From VRUE01 sp963844395 (lineage in GTDB: Bacteria; Actinomycetota; Thermoleophilia; Solirubrobacterales; 70-9), in assembly GCA_963844395.1 (NCBI GenBank), contig CAWJNX010000002.1, forward strand, positions 1,054,001 through 1,118,000: 64,000 nucleotides of DNA. Reading direction: 5' to 3'. How positions within the stretch are numbered: the stretch's first letter is position 1; the number at the start of each line of letters is the position of its first letter. The notes beneath the pieces were generated by a model. It worked only from the letters and a program-made list of their open reading frames with translations. It ran no database searches and had not been told where the DNA came from. Shown here piece after piece: positions 40,087 through 49,703 of this stretch. The position numbers were made by a program, and so were the translations under genes.

Positions 40087-40536
40087 ATGCGGTCCAGCAC
40101 CGGACGGGCGCTGCTCGGCGCGGCGCTCCTGATTGCCACGGTGGTGCTGTTCCTCGTTCTCCAAGACGATGGCGAGGACGGTGCGGCGGACAGCGGTGGC
40201 GGGACCGATGCACCGGCCCGGACGGAGCCCAAGTCCGGCGATGAACGGGACCAGGCCGCGAAGCCTCCCAAGCCGTCGATCCCGGTCATCGCGATCGAGA
40301 ACGGCAAGCCGGTCGGCGGCGTCGCTGAGCTCGAGTTCGCCGCCGGCGACCGGATCCGGTTCGAGGTGAAGTCCGACGTCGCCGACGAGGTCCACGTTCA
40401 TGGCTATGACGTCATCGAGGAGGTCGAGTCCGGCGGCTCAGTCCGTTTCGACTTCCCGGCGACGATCGAAGGGGTCTTCGAGGTAGAGCTGGAGGGTCGC
40501 GCGGAGCCGATCGCGGAGCTTCGAGTCACTCCGTGA
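40087..40536 (+). CDS. Membrane-anchored cupredoxin-like protein
   Basis: 149 residues. A single N-terminal membrane segment (about 7-25) precedes a Gly/Asp/Pro-rich linker and a beta-sandwich with A-A-G-D-R-I-R-F-E-V-K-S-D-V-A-D-E-V-H-V-H-G-Y-D, typical of cupredoxin-like (EfeO-N/copper-resistance) domains. The V-H-V-H-G-Y motif can bind copper, but other ligands (Cys, Met) are lacking. Faces the outside. Overlaps the next gene by 4 nt. Confidence 0.75.
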   Translation: MRSSTGRALLGAALLIATVVLFLVLQDDGEDGAADSGGGTDAPARTEPKSGDERDQAAKPPKPSIPVIAIENGKPVGGVAELEFAAGDRIRFEVKSDVADEVHVHGYDVIEEVESGGSVRFDFPATIEGVFEVELEGRAEPIAELRVTP

Positions 40537-41927
40537 CATTGCTGCCGTTCGCGCACGCGCTCGTCGCGCGCGAGGACCTGCCGATCCCGGCCTGGCTGTT
40601 CGCCTGGGGGGCGTCGATCGTCCTGATCGTCTCCTTCTTCGCTCTCTCGGTCGCCTGGCGCGAGCCGCGCTTCGAGGGGGACCAGTGGCGTCCCCTCGGG
40701 GTGAGGCTCTCGCGTGTCCTGCTCGGCCTGCCGGCGCAGCTCGCCTGCGGCGCGATCGGCGTCTTCCTGCTCGGCGTCACGGTCTATGCCGGGCTGCGCG
40801 GCACCGAGGCCCCCGACCGCAACTTCGCCCTCACTTTCGTCTTCGTCACCGTCTGGCTCGGCTTTCCGGTGCTGAGTGCCGTGCTAGGGGACGTCTTCAA
40901 GCCGTTCAATCCATGGCGAGCGATCGGACGGGCGGTGGGCGGCACCTTCGCCGTCCTCGCCGGGCAGCGCCCCGGCCATCTCGCGTATCCGGAGGCGCTC
41001 GGCCGCTGGCCGGCCGCGGCCGGCCTGATCGCCTTCGTCTGGCTCGAGATCGTCTACGGCCCGAGCGGCGGGCTGTCCGTCGCCCTCGCGCCAGACACGA
41101 CGGCTGTCGCCGCAATTGTCTACAGCGGCTACACCTTGGCGATGATGGCGCTGTTCGGCGTCGAGAAGTGGTGCGAACGGGGCGAGATATTCTCCGTCTA
41201 CTTCGGCATGTTCGCCTCGCTGGGTTCCTTCGAGGCCCGGGAGGGGCGTCTCGGCGTGAGGAAGCCGTTCTCGGCCGCGACGCGCTGGGCCGCGCTGCCA
41301 GGCTCGGCCGCCGTCGTGATCGCCTCGATCGCCACGACCAGCTTCGACGGGGGGCAGGAGGGCGCCTTCCAGGGCGCGATCGAAGGCGTCTTCGATTGGC
41401 TCGTCGAAGGTGGCCTCGGCTTGGTGGCGGCAGATCGCCTCACTTCCACCCTCTTCATCCTGCTCTGCTTCGCCGCGGTCTGGCTCGTCTACCTGGCCGG
41501 CGTGCGGGGGATGGCGAGCGTCGGCGGAGCACCATCGCTGCAGAAGCTGCGTTCGGGGTTTGCCCACACGCTGATCCCGATCGCGCTCGCCTACCTCGTC
41601 GCCCACTACTTCAGCCTCTTCGTCTTCCAGGAGCAGGCGCAGTTCACCTACCTTCTCTCCGACCCGCTGGGGACGGCAAGTACCGATCTCTTCGGCACTG
41701 CGTCAGGAGGGATCAACTTCAGGATCCTCAGCGCCAACGCGATCTGGTACGTCCAGGTCGGCGCGCTCGTGGTCGGCCACGTAATCGGCCTCACCCTCGC
41801 CCACGACCGCGCGACCGCTTACTGGGGCGACTATCGACAAGCGGCCCGCTCCCAGTACTGGATGCTGGCGGTGATGGTTGCCTTCACCTGCTTCGGCCTG
41901 TACCTGCTCTCGGTCGCCAACTCCTGA
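40533..41927 (+). CDS. Polytopic membrane protein of unknown function
   Basis: 464 residues from GTG 40533. About ten or more hydrophobic helices, for example W-L-F-A-W-G-A-S-I-V-L-I-V-S-F-F and V-G-A-L-V-V-G-H-V-I-G-L-T-L. It resembles actinobacterial membrane proteins that databases sometimes label fenitrothion hydrolase; I do not infer that activity. His in A-Y-L-V-A-H-Y-F and V-V-G-H-V-I-G-L-T-L-A-H-D-R might coordinate a metal or haem. Translationally coupled to the cupredoxin-like gene, suggesting a membrane redox or copper-handling complex. Confidence 0.75.
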   Translation: MTLLPFAHALVAREDLPIPAWLFAWGASIVLIVSFFALSVAWREPRFEGDQWRPLGVRLSRVLLGLPAQLACGAIGVFLLGVTVYAGLRGTEAPDRNFALTFVFVTVWLGFPVLSAVLGDVFKPFNPWRAIGRAVGGTFAVLAGQRPGHLAYPEALGRWPAAAGLIAFVWLEIVYGPSGGLSVALAPDTTAVAAIVYSGYTLAMMALFGVEKWCERGEIFSVYFGMFASLGSFEAREGRLGVRKPFSAATRWAALPGSAAVVIASIATTSFDGGQEGAFQGAIEGVFDWLVEGGLGLVAADRLTSTLFILLCFAAVWLVYLAGVRGMASVGGAPSLQKLRSGFAHTLIPIALAYLVAHYFSLFVFQEQAQFTYLLSDPLGTASTDLFGTASGGINFRILSANAIWYVQVGALVVGHVIGLTLAHDRATAYWGDYRQAARSQYWMLAVMVAFTCFGLYLLSVANS

Positions 41928-42004
41928 GATCGAGCGGGATCCCGTAGCGCCGGGCCGCCCGTGGTCCGTTTCGGGGCAAGGGCGCTGGGGCATACTGAGC
42001 GGAG

Positions 42005-42130
42005 ATGGCGATACTGCTGCCGCTCGCCCATGTCAGCCACTGGCTTTGGGTCCTGTACGTCCCGCCGATTCTAATTGTCGTCGGCTCGATCGTCTGGACG
42101 ATGCTCTCGGAACGACGAAAGCGCGACTAG
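42005..42130 (+). CDS. Small single-pass membrane protein (41 residues)
   Basis: ATG 42005 to TAG 42130. One hydrophobic helix (about L4-T33 including W-L-W-V-L-Y-V-P-P-I-L-I-V-V-G) and a basic tail S-E-R-R-K-R-D, giving an N-out/C-in orientation. It starts 78 nt after the polytopic gene and reads in the same direction; GC-rich codon use fits the neighbours. Likely an accessory subunit of the cluster. Confidence 0.6.
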   Translation: MAILLPLAHVSHWLWVLYVPPILIVVGSIVWTMLSERRKRD

Positions 42131-42139
42131 GACCGGACC

Positions 42140-42247
42140 TTGTTCCTCTTCTTCTCGAACCGGCTCGGCTGCGGCGGCTCGCTGCTTGTTTCAGCGGTGG
42201 TGACGCTGATCCTCCTGCTCGCCTTCGGCGTCATCGACCTCGAATAG
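42140..42247 (+). CDS. Small single-pass membrane protein (35 residues)
   Basis: TTG 42140 to TAG 42247, 9 nt after the previous small gene. The sequence F-L-F-F-S-N-R-L-G-C-G-G-S-L followed by V-V-T-L-I-L-L-L-A-F-G-V-I matches a type of tiny actinobacterial membrane protein I have seen annotated as hypothetical. Ends 1 nt before the stop of the convergent hydrolase gene. Confidence 0.55.
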   Translation: MFLFFSNRLGCGGSLLVSAVVTLILLLAFGVIDLE

Positions 42248-43435
42248 CTACTTGAAGAGCGGCGCCGCGCGCCCGTCCCACTCGTGCTCGAGCGCCCAGC
42301 GAGCGCCCACGGTCCAGGCCTGCACCCGGTTGGCGATTGGGATCGGCTGCGGACCACTGGACCCGACCGCGAACAGCTCCAGCGCCTGCCCGATCGACTC
42401 GATCGCGGCCAGGATTCCCAGACGAAGCCGCTCCGCCGTTGTTTGGCGGCCTGCGGCACGCAACCCACTCCAGCCCAGCCAGGAGTCAAATGGCCAGACG
42501 GCGCCGCGATGGTAGGCCTCGGGAGCGAACAGGGGGTGCTGCGAGGAGAGGGTGCGCAGGCCCCAGGGAGTGAGCACGTCGGGTTGGCAGAGGCGCTCTG
42601 CTGCCAACTCGCGGCCGGCCGGCGACAGGACATTGGCCCAGAGCAACCAGCCGAGGTGGGAGCCGGCCCCCCGCACCTTCTCCCCGTCGCCCGCGATGGC
42701 GAGCGTCTCGGGATCGAAGGAACCCTCCACCGCGGCCGCAAGCCGCGACGCCGCTTGCTCCCAGCGCTCCTCGCCCGAGAGCGCGGCCAAGGCGCGGAGC
42801 GAGACGACGGCAACTGCCTGCGTATCGGCATCGGCGAGGGGCGGTGCCGGGATCTGGCCGCCGGGCTCGAGGATGCCGGCCCCGTGGTAGGCCGGATCGG
42901 CAGGATCCTCGGCATCCCGCCATCCCTGCTGGGCAAGACCGCCCAAGGCGCGGCGTGGCCCATGGCGGATCAGCCCGCCGCCAGCCTCGAGGGCCCGCTC
43001 GAGCCAGCCTCCCGCCGCTCGCCAGGTTCCCTCCAGCTCGGTCGCCAGCGAGCGGTCGCCGAGGGACGCGAGCAGCACCAGGAACCAGGAGGTCGAGTCG
43101 GCCGAGCCGTAGTAGCGAAGCTCGCCGTCGCGCACCGGCCAGCCCGCCAGGCGCAGGCGCTCGGGAGCTCGCGGCCACCACTCGTGGACGATCTTGCCCG
43201 GCTCCTCGTCGGTCTCGGTGTCCTCCCGAGACCCCTGTAGGGCGGCGAGCGCGCGGAGCGTGGCGCGAGCGACTTCGGGGCGGGCCGGCAGCACCGCGAG
43301 TGAGACGATCGCGGAGTCGCGTCCGAACAGCGCGTGGAAGCGCCCAGGGTCACCTGCTTCGACGGATTCGTCGCTCGCGTACGGCCATCCCGCTGCGGAG
43401 AGCAGCGCGTCCAGGCCCGGGACCTCCTCGGGCAT
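42248..43435 (-). CDS. Glycogen-debranching-like (amylo-1,6-glucosidase) hydrolase
   Basis: 395 residues from ATG 43435. L-F-G-R-D-S-A-I-V-S-L-A-V-L, Y-Y-G-S-A-D-S-T-S-W-F and Y-H-R-G-A-V-W-P-F-D-S-W are the marks of the (alpha/alpha)6 catalytic domain of GDE_C/MGH1-type enzymes. The usual N-terminal beta domain (about 250 residues) is absent, so it is a short version. With the ABC transporter 11 nt upstream it probably hydrolyses an imported oligosaccharide in the cytoplasm. Confidence 0.8.
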   Translation of the reverse strand: MPEEVPGLDALLSAAGWPYASDESVEAGDPGRFHALFGRDSAIVSLAVLPARPEVARATLRALAALQGSREDTETDEEPGKIVHEWWPRAPERLRLAGWPVRDGELRYYGSADSTSWFLVLLASLGDRSLATELEGTWRAAGGWLERALEAGGGLIRHGPRRALGGLAQQGWRDAEDPADPAYHGAGILEPGGQIPAPPLADADTQAVAVVSLRALAALSGEERWEQAASRLAAAVEGSFDPETLAIAGDGEKVRGAGSHLGWLLWANVLSPAGRELAAERLCQPDVLTPWGLRTLSSQHPLFAPEAYHRGAVWPFDSWLGWSGLRAAGRQTTAERLRLGILAAIESIGQALELFAVGSSGPQPIPIANRVQAWTVGARWALEHEWDGRAAPLFK

Positions 43436-43446
43436 GTCGGCGCGGA

Positions 43447-44285
<839 letters not shown>

Positions 44286-44289
<4 letters not shown>

Positions 44290-45221
44290 CGCTGCTCCTC
44301 GGTCAGGGTGCGGATGTTGCCGCCGATGAAGCGGATGTAGAGGAACGAGACCCCCATCACGGTGAGGAAGGTGAGCACCGAGAGCGCCGACCCCAAGCCG
44401 GTGTTGCGATTGGTGACCAACTCCTCCTGGGCGATCAGGGACAGCGTTTCGGTCCCGTTCGCGCCTTTGGTGAGGACGTAGGGAAGGTCGAAGACGCGCA
44501 TCGCGTCGAGCGTGCGGAAGATCAGTGCCACGGTGATCGCCGGCACGAGCAGGGGAAGAGTGATCCTGCGGAAGCGCTGCCAGGTAGTCGCGCCGTCAAC
44601 CTTCGCCGCGTCGTAGAGCTCGTCGGGAATTCCCTGCAGGCCGGCGAGCAGCAGCAGCGCCATGAACGGCGCCGTCTTCCAGACGTCGGCGAGGATCATC
44701 ACTCCCAGCGCGTAGCCGCGCTCGCCAAGCCAGACGATGTCAGAGCCCGGCAGCGAAAGGGTCTCGAGCATGGTGTTGACGAAGCCGAGTTCGGGCTCGA
44801 AGATCGTCCGCCAGGTGATCGCGGTGACCACCGTCAGGATCGCCCAGGGGACGAGGACGACTGCCCGCAGCAGCGCCCGGCCCCGAAAAGCCTGGTGCAT
44901 GACCAGCGCCATGCCGAGCCCGATCGCCAGCTCCAGGCCCACCGAGGCCGCAGTGAACACGAGCGTGGTGATCATCGCGTCCCAGAACTCCGACGAGCCG
45001 AGTGCCGCGCTGTAGTTGTCGAGCCCGACGAATTTCGAGAGGCCGGGCGTGATCACGCTGTACTCGTTGAGCGACAGCCAGACTGCATAGCCGATCGGGT
45101 AGGCGGCGACGAGCGCGATGACCGCCAACGACGGGACGAGCATCGCCGCCCCGAGGCGGCGCTCCTCTCGGAAGACGGAGCGCCGCCCGCGGTGCGGGAG
45201 GCTTGCGGCCTCGTCGGCCAC
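44286..45221 (-). CDS. Sugar ABC transporter permease, MalF type
   Basis: 311 residues, six membrane helices after a basic N-terminus; EAA loop Y-D-A-A-K-V-D-G-A-T-T-W-Q-R-F-R. Overlaps the binding-protein gene by 1 nt and the MalG-type gene by 4 nt, showing an operon binding protein - MalF - MalG - hydrolase. Confidence 0.94.
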
Positions 45222-46483
45222 TAGAACCTCGCCAGGGCCTCCTCGATCTGCGAGCTCATCGCCGACACGGCCTCATCGGATGACGTCCTCCCGTTGAGGA
45301 CTTCGAAGACGTTGTCGTAGATCGCTTGGGAGATCTGCGTGTAGACCGGCGAGACGGGGCGCGCCTCAGCCTGTTCCACCGCTTTCAGCAGCTCCGGCGC
45401 GAATGGAAGCGCTTCGCGCACTTTGGGATCTTTGTAGACCTCGGTCACCGTCGCCGGCAGCGTGGCTTCCATCGCTTGTTTCTGCACCGCCGGCGTCACC
45501 AGGAATTCGGCAAAGGCAAGCGAGCCCTCCGGGTTGTCGCTGTAGGCCGAGACCCCGAGGTTGTAGCCACCGACGACACCCGCGCCTTCGTTCCCGGCGA
45601 AGCCCGGGAAGGTGGCGATGTCAAAGTCGTCGGCGATCGACGATTCTTTGCCGAGCGCGTAGGCGTACGGCCAGTTGCGCATGAACGTTGCTTTGCCGGC
45701 CTCGAAGGCGCGCCGCGAGGACTCCTCTTCGTAGGTCGTGACCGCTTTCGGCACCGCGCCGTCCTCGACCCCGTTGCCCATGAACTCCAGCACTTCACGG
45801 GTCTCGGGGGAGTCAACTTCGACCGTTTCTCCGTCGTCGGAGAGCACCGATCCGCCGGCGCTGAAGAGCAGCTCGAGGAAGACGACGGTCAGTCCCTCGT
45901 ACCGTTCGCCCTGGTAGACCAAACCATCCTGTTTCTGGGCGTCTTTGTAGATCTGCTCCCAGGTCGTCGGCGCCTGGGGCACCTGGTTGGTCCGGTAGTA
46001 GACGAACCCCGCGTTGGTGTTGTAGGGGAGCGCCCATTTCTTGCCTTCGTACTCGACGGTCTCCACGGTCGAGGGGATGAACTCGTCTTCGTGCTCCTCG
46101 ACGGCCGGGGTGACGTCGTAGAGCCATCCGGCCGCGGCGTACTCGGCCGTCCAGATCACGTCCATGCCGAGCACATCGCACTCACTCGATTCCGCCCGCA
46201 GGCGCTGAACCTGCTGTTCGCGCTGCAGGTCGGCCGATTCTGGGAGCTCGAGCAGATCAGCGTTCAGTTTCGGATTTTCTTTGTTGAAGAGCTCGACCGC
46301 GGACGTGAAGGCGCCGCTGGTGTCTTTCCCAATGCACCAGGTGACGTCGCCCGAGGCGTTCTGGGCCTGTGCGGGCGTCAGAGTTTTCGCCTCGGTCCCC
46401 GCGCCGCCGTTGTCGTCGTCTCCGCACGCGGCAAGCCCGAGGGTCGCCAAGCACGCCGCCAGCGCGATCAGATATCTCACCAT
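45221..46483 (-). CDS. Extracellular sugar-binding lipoprotein of ABC transporter
   Basis: 420 residues. Lipoprotein signal with lipobox L-G-L-A-A-C, Cys20, then a Gly/Asp linker. Periplasmic binding protein cluster D/B fold: D-V-T-W-C-I-G-K-D, V-L-G-M-D-V-I-W-T-A-E, A-L-P-Y-N-T-N-A-G and G-G-Y-N-L-G-V-S-A-Y-S-D match trehalose/maltose-type (LpqY-like) binding proteins. Substrate most likely an alpha-glucoside such as trehalose or maltose, in line with the debranching-like hydrolase. Confidence 0.92.
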   Translation of the reverse strand: MVRYLIALAACLATLGLAACGDDDNGGAGTEAKTLTPAQAQNASGDVTWCIGKDTSGAFTSAVELFNKENPKLNADLLELPESADLQREQQVQRLRAESSECDVLGMDVIWTAEYAAAGWLYDVTPAVEEHEDEFIPSTVETVEYEGKKWALPYNTNAGFVYYRTNQVPQAPTTWEQIYKDAQKQDGLVYQGERYEGLTVVFLELLFSAGGSVLSDDGETVEVDSPETREVLEFMGNGVEDGAVPKAVTTYEEESSRRAFEAGKATFMRNWPYAYALGKESSIADDFDIATFPGFAGNEGAGVVGGYNLGVSAYSDNPEGSLAFAEFLVTPAVQKQAMEATLPATVTEVYKDPKVREALPFAPELLKAVEQAEARPVSPVYTQISQAIYDNVFEVLNGRTSSDEAVSAMSSQIEEALARF

Positions 46484-46610
46484 GGTCTCTCTCCTCTCGC
46501 CGCGCCGGATCGTCGGCCGGTCCGGGCGCGATAGGGCTACCCGGCAGGCAGGTCCCCAAACCGGTTGCAGCGCCCCTGGGCGCGATGTCGGAACGGCTAA
46601 AAGGCCTGGA

Positions 46611-47768
46611 TCACAGGATCTCGGAGAGCCGCGCGGCCAGCGCGCTGGAGACCTCGTCGCGCACCGGGCCCTCGGCGAGGCGCTCGACCAGCGACTCGAG
46701 GAAGCCCTCGACGATCAGCTGTTTCGCCTCGGCAGGGGTGAGCCCCCGCGAGGTCAGGTAGAAAAGCTGGTCGCGATCGATCTGGGCGATCGCGGCGGCG
46801 TGGGTGCAGCGGACGTCGTCGGCTTCAATCTCAAGGCCCGGGATCGAGTCGGCGTGGGCGTCGGGGGAGAGCAGCAGGTTGCGGCTGACCTGGAAGGCGT
46901 CGGTCCCCTGGGCGCCCGGATCGACGCGGATCATCCCCCGCCAGACGGCGGTGGCGCCGGCGGCAAGGACGCCCCGAAAGGCGAGGTCGGAAAAGGTGTT
47001 GGGGGCGGCGTGCTCCTGCGTCGTGTCGTAGTCGAGATGCTGCCCGGCGGCGCCGGCGTAGCCGCCGGTCACCCGCGCCTCGGAGCCCTGCCCCGCCAGG
47101 TTGGTCTCCATCCGCACCTTGCCGCGCCCCGAGCCGAAGCCGAGCGCGGTCCAGTCGAGCCTGGCGTCGCGCTCGATCTGCGCCCGCTGGGTGGCGAAGA
47201 TCCAGGCCCGCTCCGAGATGTCCTGGGTCGAGACGTAGCGCAGCGTCGCGGCCTGGCCGACGTGAAGCTCGACCACTGAGTTGAGAAGGGCGTCGGTCTC
47301 GTCGCCCGCCGAGGAGCAGTGCTCCCAGACCTCCGCCTCGGCCCCCTCCTCGAGCACGATCACCGTGCGCCAGGCGACCGCGGTCCCGTCCTCGTCGAGC
47401 GGCAGCTCGACCCGGATCGGCTCGCCAACCCTGACGCCGCGTGGCACGTGGACGAGAATGCCGTCTCGCCAACCCGCCTCGTTGCGGGCGACGAAGGGAT
47501 CCTCGACCGGAACCAGCGAGCCGAGCCGCTCGCGCAGGAGCTCCTCGTGCGACTCCAGCGCCGCGGCGAGCGGCAGCACCGTGGCGCCCTCGCCGCCCTC
47601 GATCGTCGCGTTCGCCGGCCCCGGCTCGTAGGAATCGAGATCCAGCGCGGAGAGGTCGGTGAATTCCCAGCCCTTAGCCTTCTGGTCCGGAAGCGGGAGG
47701 CTCTGCGCGAGAGAGGCGCCCCTCTGGCGCCTCTCGTCCAACCAGGCCGGTTCGGTCGAAACGGTCAT
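46611..47768 (-). CDS. sufD: Fe-S cluster assembly scaffold partner SufD
   Basis: 385 residues. The Suf beta-helix with L-R-Y-V-S-T-Q-D and H-L-D-Y-D-T-T-Q-E-H, and the C-terminal T-S-R-G-L-T-P-A-E-A-K-Q-L-I-V-E-G-F. SufD pairs with SufB in the SufBC2D scaffold; the conserved His in the D-Y-D-T-T-Q-E-H segment is retained. Last gene of the Rieske-sufB-sufD block; 18 nt after sufB. Confidence 0.95.
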   Translation of the reverse strand: MTVSTEPAWLDERRQRGASLAQSLPLPDQKAKGWEFTDLSALDLDSYEPGPANATIEGGEGATVLPLAAALESHEELLRERLGSLVPVEDPFVARNEAGWRDGILVHVPRGVRVGEPIRVELPLDEDGTAVAWRTVIVLEEGAEAEVWEHCSSAGDETDALLNSVVELHVGQAATLRYVSTQDISERAWIFATQRAQIERDARLDWTALGFGSGRGKVRMETNLAGQGSEARVTGGYAGAAGQHLDYDTTQEHAAPNTFSDLAFRGVLAAGATAVWRGMIRVDPGAQGTDAFQVSRNLLLSPDAHADSIPGLEIEADDVRCTHAAAIAQIDRDQLFYLTSRGLTPAEAKQLIVEGFLESLVERLAEGPVRDEVSSALAARLSEIL

Positions 47769-47786
47769 CGAATCGCCGGCCGGCCG

Positions 47787-49220
47787 CTAGCCGATCGAGC
47801 CCTCCATCTGCAACTCGATCAGCCGATTGAGCTCGACCGCGTACTCCATCGGCAGCTCTTTGGTCACCGGCTCGATGAAGCCGTTGACGATCATCTTCGA
47901 GGCCTCCTCCTCGTCGAGCCCGTGGCTCTGCAGGTAGAAGACCTGCTCGTCGCCGATTTTCGAGACGGTCGCCTCGTGGCCGACGTCGGCGTCGTTCTCG
48001 CCGATCCGGATCGTCGGGTAGGTGTCCGAGCGCGAGTCCTCGTCGAGCAGCAGCGCATCGCAGACGACCTTGGAGCGCGACTCGGTCGCCCCGTCCGCGA
48101 CCTCGAGCAGGCCGCGGTAGGTCGCCCGACCGCCGTCCTTGGAAATCGACTTGGAGAAGATCGAGGACGAGGTGCGCGGAGCCGCGTGGATGATCTTGCC
48201 GCCGGCGTCCTGGTGCTGGCCCTTGCCGGCGAAGGCGATCGAGAGGATCTCGCCGTGCGCCTCCGGACCGAGCAGGTAGATCGACGGGTACTTCATCGTC
48301 AGTTTCGAGCCGAGGTTGCAGTCGACCCACTCCATCGTCGCCTTCTCCTGGGCGACAGCGCGCTTGGTGACCAGGTTGTAGACGTTCTGCGACCAGTTCT
48401 GGACGGTCGTGTAGCGGACCCGGGAGCTGGGCTTGGCCATGATCTCGACCACGGCGGAGTGCAGCGAGTCGGTCGAGTAGACCGGCGCCGTGCAGCCCTC
48501 GATGTAGTGGACGTCGGAGCCCTCCTCGGCGATGATCAGCGTCCGCTCGAACTGGCCCATGTTCTCGGTGTTGATCCGGAAGTAGGCCTGCAGCGGCATC
48601 TCGACCTTAACGCCGGCCGGGACGTAGACGAAGGAGCCGCCCGACCAGACCGCCGAGTTGAGCGCCGCCAGTTTGTTGTCGTTGGCCGGGATGATCGTCG
48701 CCCAGTACTCGCGGACGAGGTCCTCGTGCTCGCGCAGGGCGGTGTCCATGTCGGTGAAGATCACGCCCTGGGCCTCGAGCTTCTCGTTGACCTGGTGGTA
48801 GACGACCTCCGACTCGTACTGGGCGCCGACCCCGGAGAGGAATTTGCGCTCCGCCTCGGGGATGCCGAGCCGGTCGAAGGTGTTCTTGATGTCCTCGGGG
48901 ACGTCGTCCCAGTCCTGGCTGTTCTTTTCGGAGGCGCGGACGAAGTAGTGGATGTCTTCGAAGTCGATCTGGCCAAGGTTTCCGCCCCAGTTCGGGGTCG
49001 GCCGGCTTTCGAAGTGCTCGAGCGCCTTGAGGCGGAAGTCGCGCATCCACTGCGGCTCGTCCTTGTACTCGGAGATCGACTCGACCACTTCGCGCGAGAG
49101 CCCCTTCGGCGCTTTGTAGGCGTAGCCGGTCTCGGGATCGCTGAAGCCGAACTTCTCCTTGTAGTCGGCGTTGATGCCGGCAAGCTCTTTTTTCTCTGCG
49201 ACTGCCTCTGGCGTTGCCAT
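47787..49220 (-). CDS. sufB: Fe-S cluster assembly scaffold SufB
   Basis: 477 residues, ATG 49220. Highly conserved blocks: G-F-S-D-P-E-T-G-Y, V-H-Y-I-E-G-C-T-A-P with its Cys, W-V-D-C-N-L-G-S-K with the putative cluster Cys, and the C-terminal S-H-G-L-D-E-E-E-A-S. Accepts sulfur from SufS/SufU and builds clusters with SufC and SufD. The Rieske gene starts 5 nt upstream. Confidence 0.97.
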   Translation of the reverse strand: MATPEAVAEKKELAGINADYKEKFGFSDPETGYAYKAPKGLSREVVESISEYKDEPQWMRDFRLKALEHFESRPTPNWGGNLGQIDFEDIHYFVRASEKNSQDWDDVPEDIKNTFDRLGIPEAERKFLSGVGAQYESEVVYHQVNEKLEAQGVIFTDMDTALREHEDLVREYWATIIPANDNKLAALNSAVWSGGSFVYVPAGVKVEMPLQAYFRINTENMGQFERTLIIAEEGSDVHYIEGCTAPVYSTDSLHSAVVEIMAKPSSRVRYTTVQNWSQNVYNLVTKRAVAQEKATMEWVDCNLGSKLTMKYPSIYLLGPEAHGEILSIAFAGKGQHQDAGGKIIHAAPRTSSSIFSKSISKDGGRATYRGLLEVADGATESRSKVVCDALLLDEDSRSDTYPTIRIGENDADVGHEATVSKIGDEQVFYLQSHGLDEEEASKMIVNGFIEPVTKELPMEYAVELNRLIELQMEGSIG

Positions 49221-49225
49221 GGCGT

Positions 49226-49552
49226 TCAGACCTCCAAGACGATGGTGTCGTCCACGACGGCCGTCGTGAACGTCCGCACCGGAGCATAGGCGGGGAGCGT
49301 CTTCGGCCTGCCGCTGGTCAGGTCGAAGAGGGAGCCGTGCCGTGGGCACTCGACGGTGCAGGTCGAAGCGTCGAACTCGCCCTCGGCGAGCGGCCCGTCG
49401 TCGTGCGAACAGCGGTCCTCGATCGCGTAGAGCGTGCCGTCGCAGTTGAAGACGCCGATCTTGACGCCGTCGTGCTCGACCAGGCGCATAGCGCCGGACG
49501 GCAGCTCGGCAAGCGGGCATACGGGGATTGAGGTTCCTGCGGTATCTGGCAT
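49226..49552 (-). CDS. Rieske [2Fe-2S] ferredoxin in the suf locus
   Basis: 108 residues, one Rieske domain with ligands Cys48-x-His50 and Cys69-x-x-His72 (R-C-S-H and C-P-R-H-G). Bacterial suf operons often carry such a ferredoxin, thought to supply electrons or to be a client. Its promoter holds the AATCCTACT-type operator. Translation start ATG 49552, 5 nt from sufB. Confidence 0.93.
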   Translation of the reverse strand: MPDTAGTSIPVCPLAELPSGAMRLVEHDGVKIGVFNCDGTLYAIEDRCSHDDGPLAEGEFDASTCTVECPRHGSLFDLTSGRPKTLPAYAPVRTFTTAVVDDTIVLEV

Positions 49553-49594
49553 GAGGCTCGCTGCTCTCCGCGTAGCTAGTGCGGGTTGAGACTT

Positions 49595-49617
49595 AATCCT
49601 ACTTCTTGAGTCGGATT
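49595..49617. promoter_or_regulatory. IscR/SufR-type operator in front of the Rieske-sufBD block
   Basis: AATCCTACT-TCTTG-AGTCGGATT: 8 of 9 positions are palindromic. The sequence is like the IscR/SufR (Rrf2) consensus with CCNACT and AGTNGG halves. On the minus strand it contains TAGGAT, a -10 candidate. The half AATCCTACT recurs exactly in front of rrf2. Confidence 0.6.
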
Positions 49618-49703
49618 TTAACGAGCCGGCGCGGCGGACCGATTAGATTCGGTCCGAAGACCGGTCTTGGTTGACGAGACCCCCTTCAACGTAAGGAGCA
49701 ACC

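Noticed and set aside
45326..46534. 402-codon plus-strand frame over the sugar-binding protein gene
   Set aside because: Antisense shadow; the minus-strand product has a lipobox and binding-protein motifs.
47319..49289. 656-codon plus-strand frame over sufB/sufD
   Set aside because: Antisense shadow of two strongly conserved genes.
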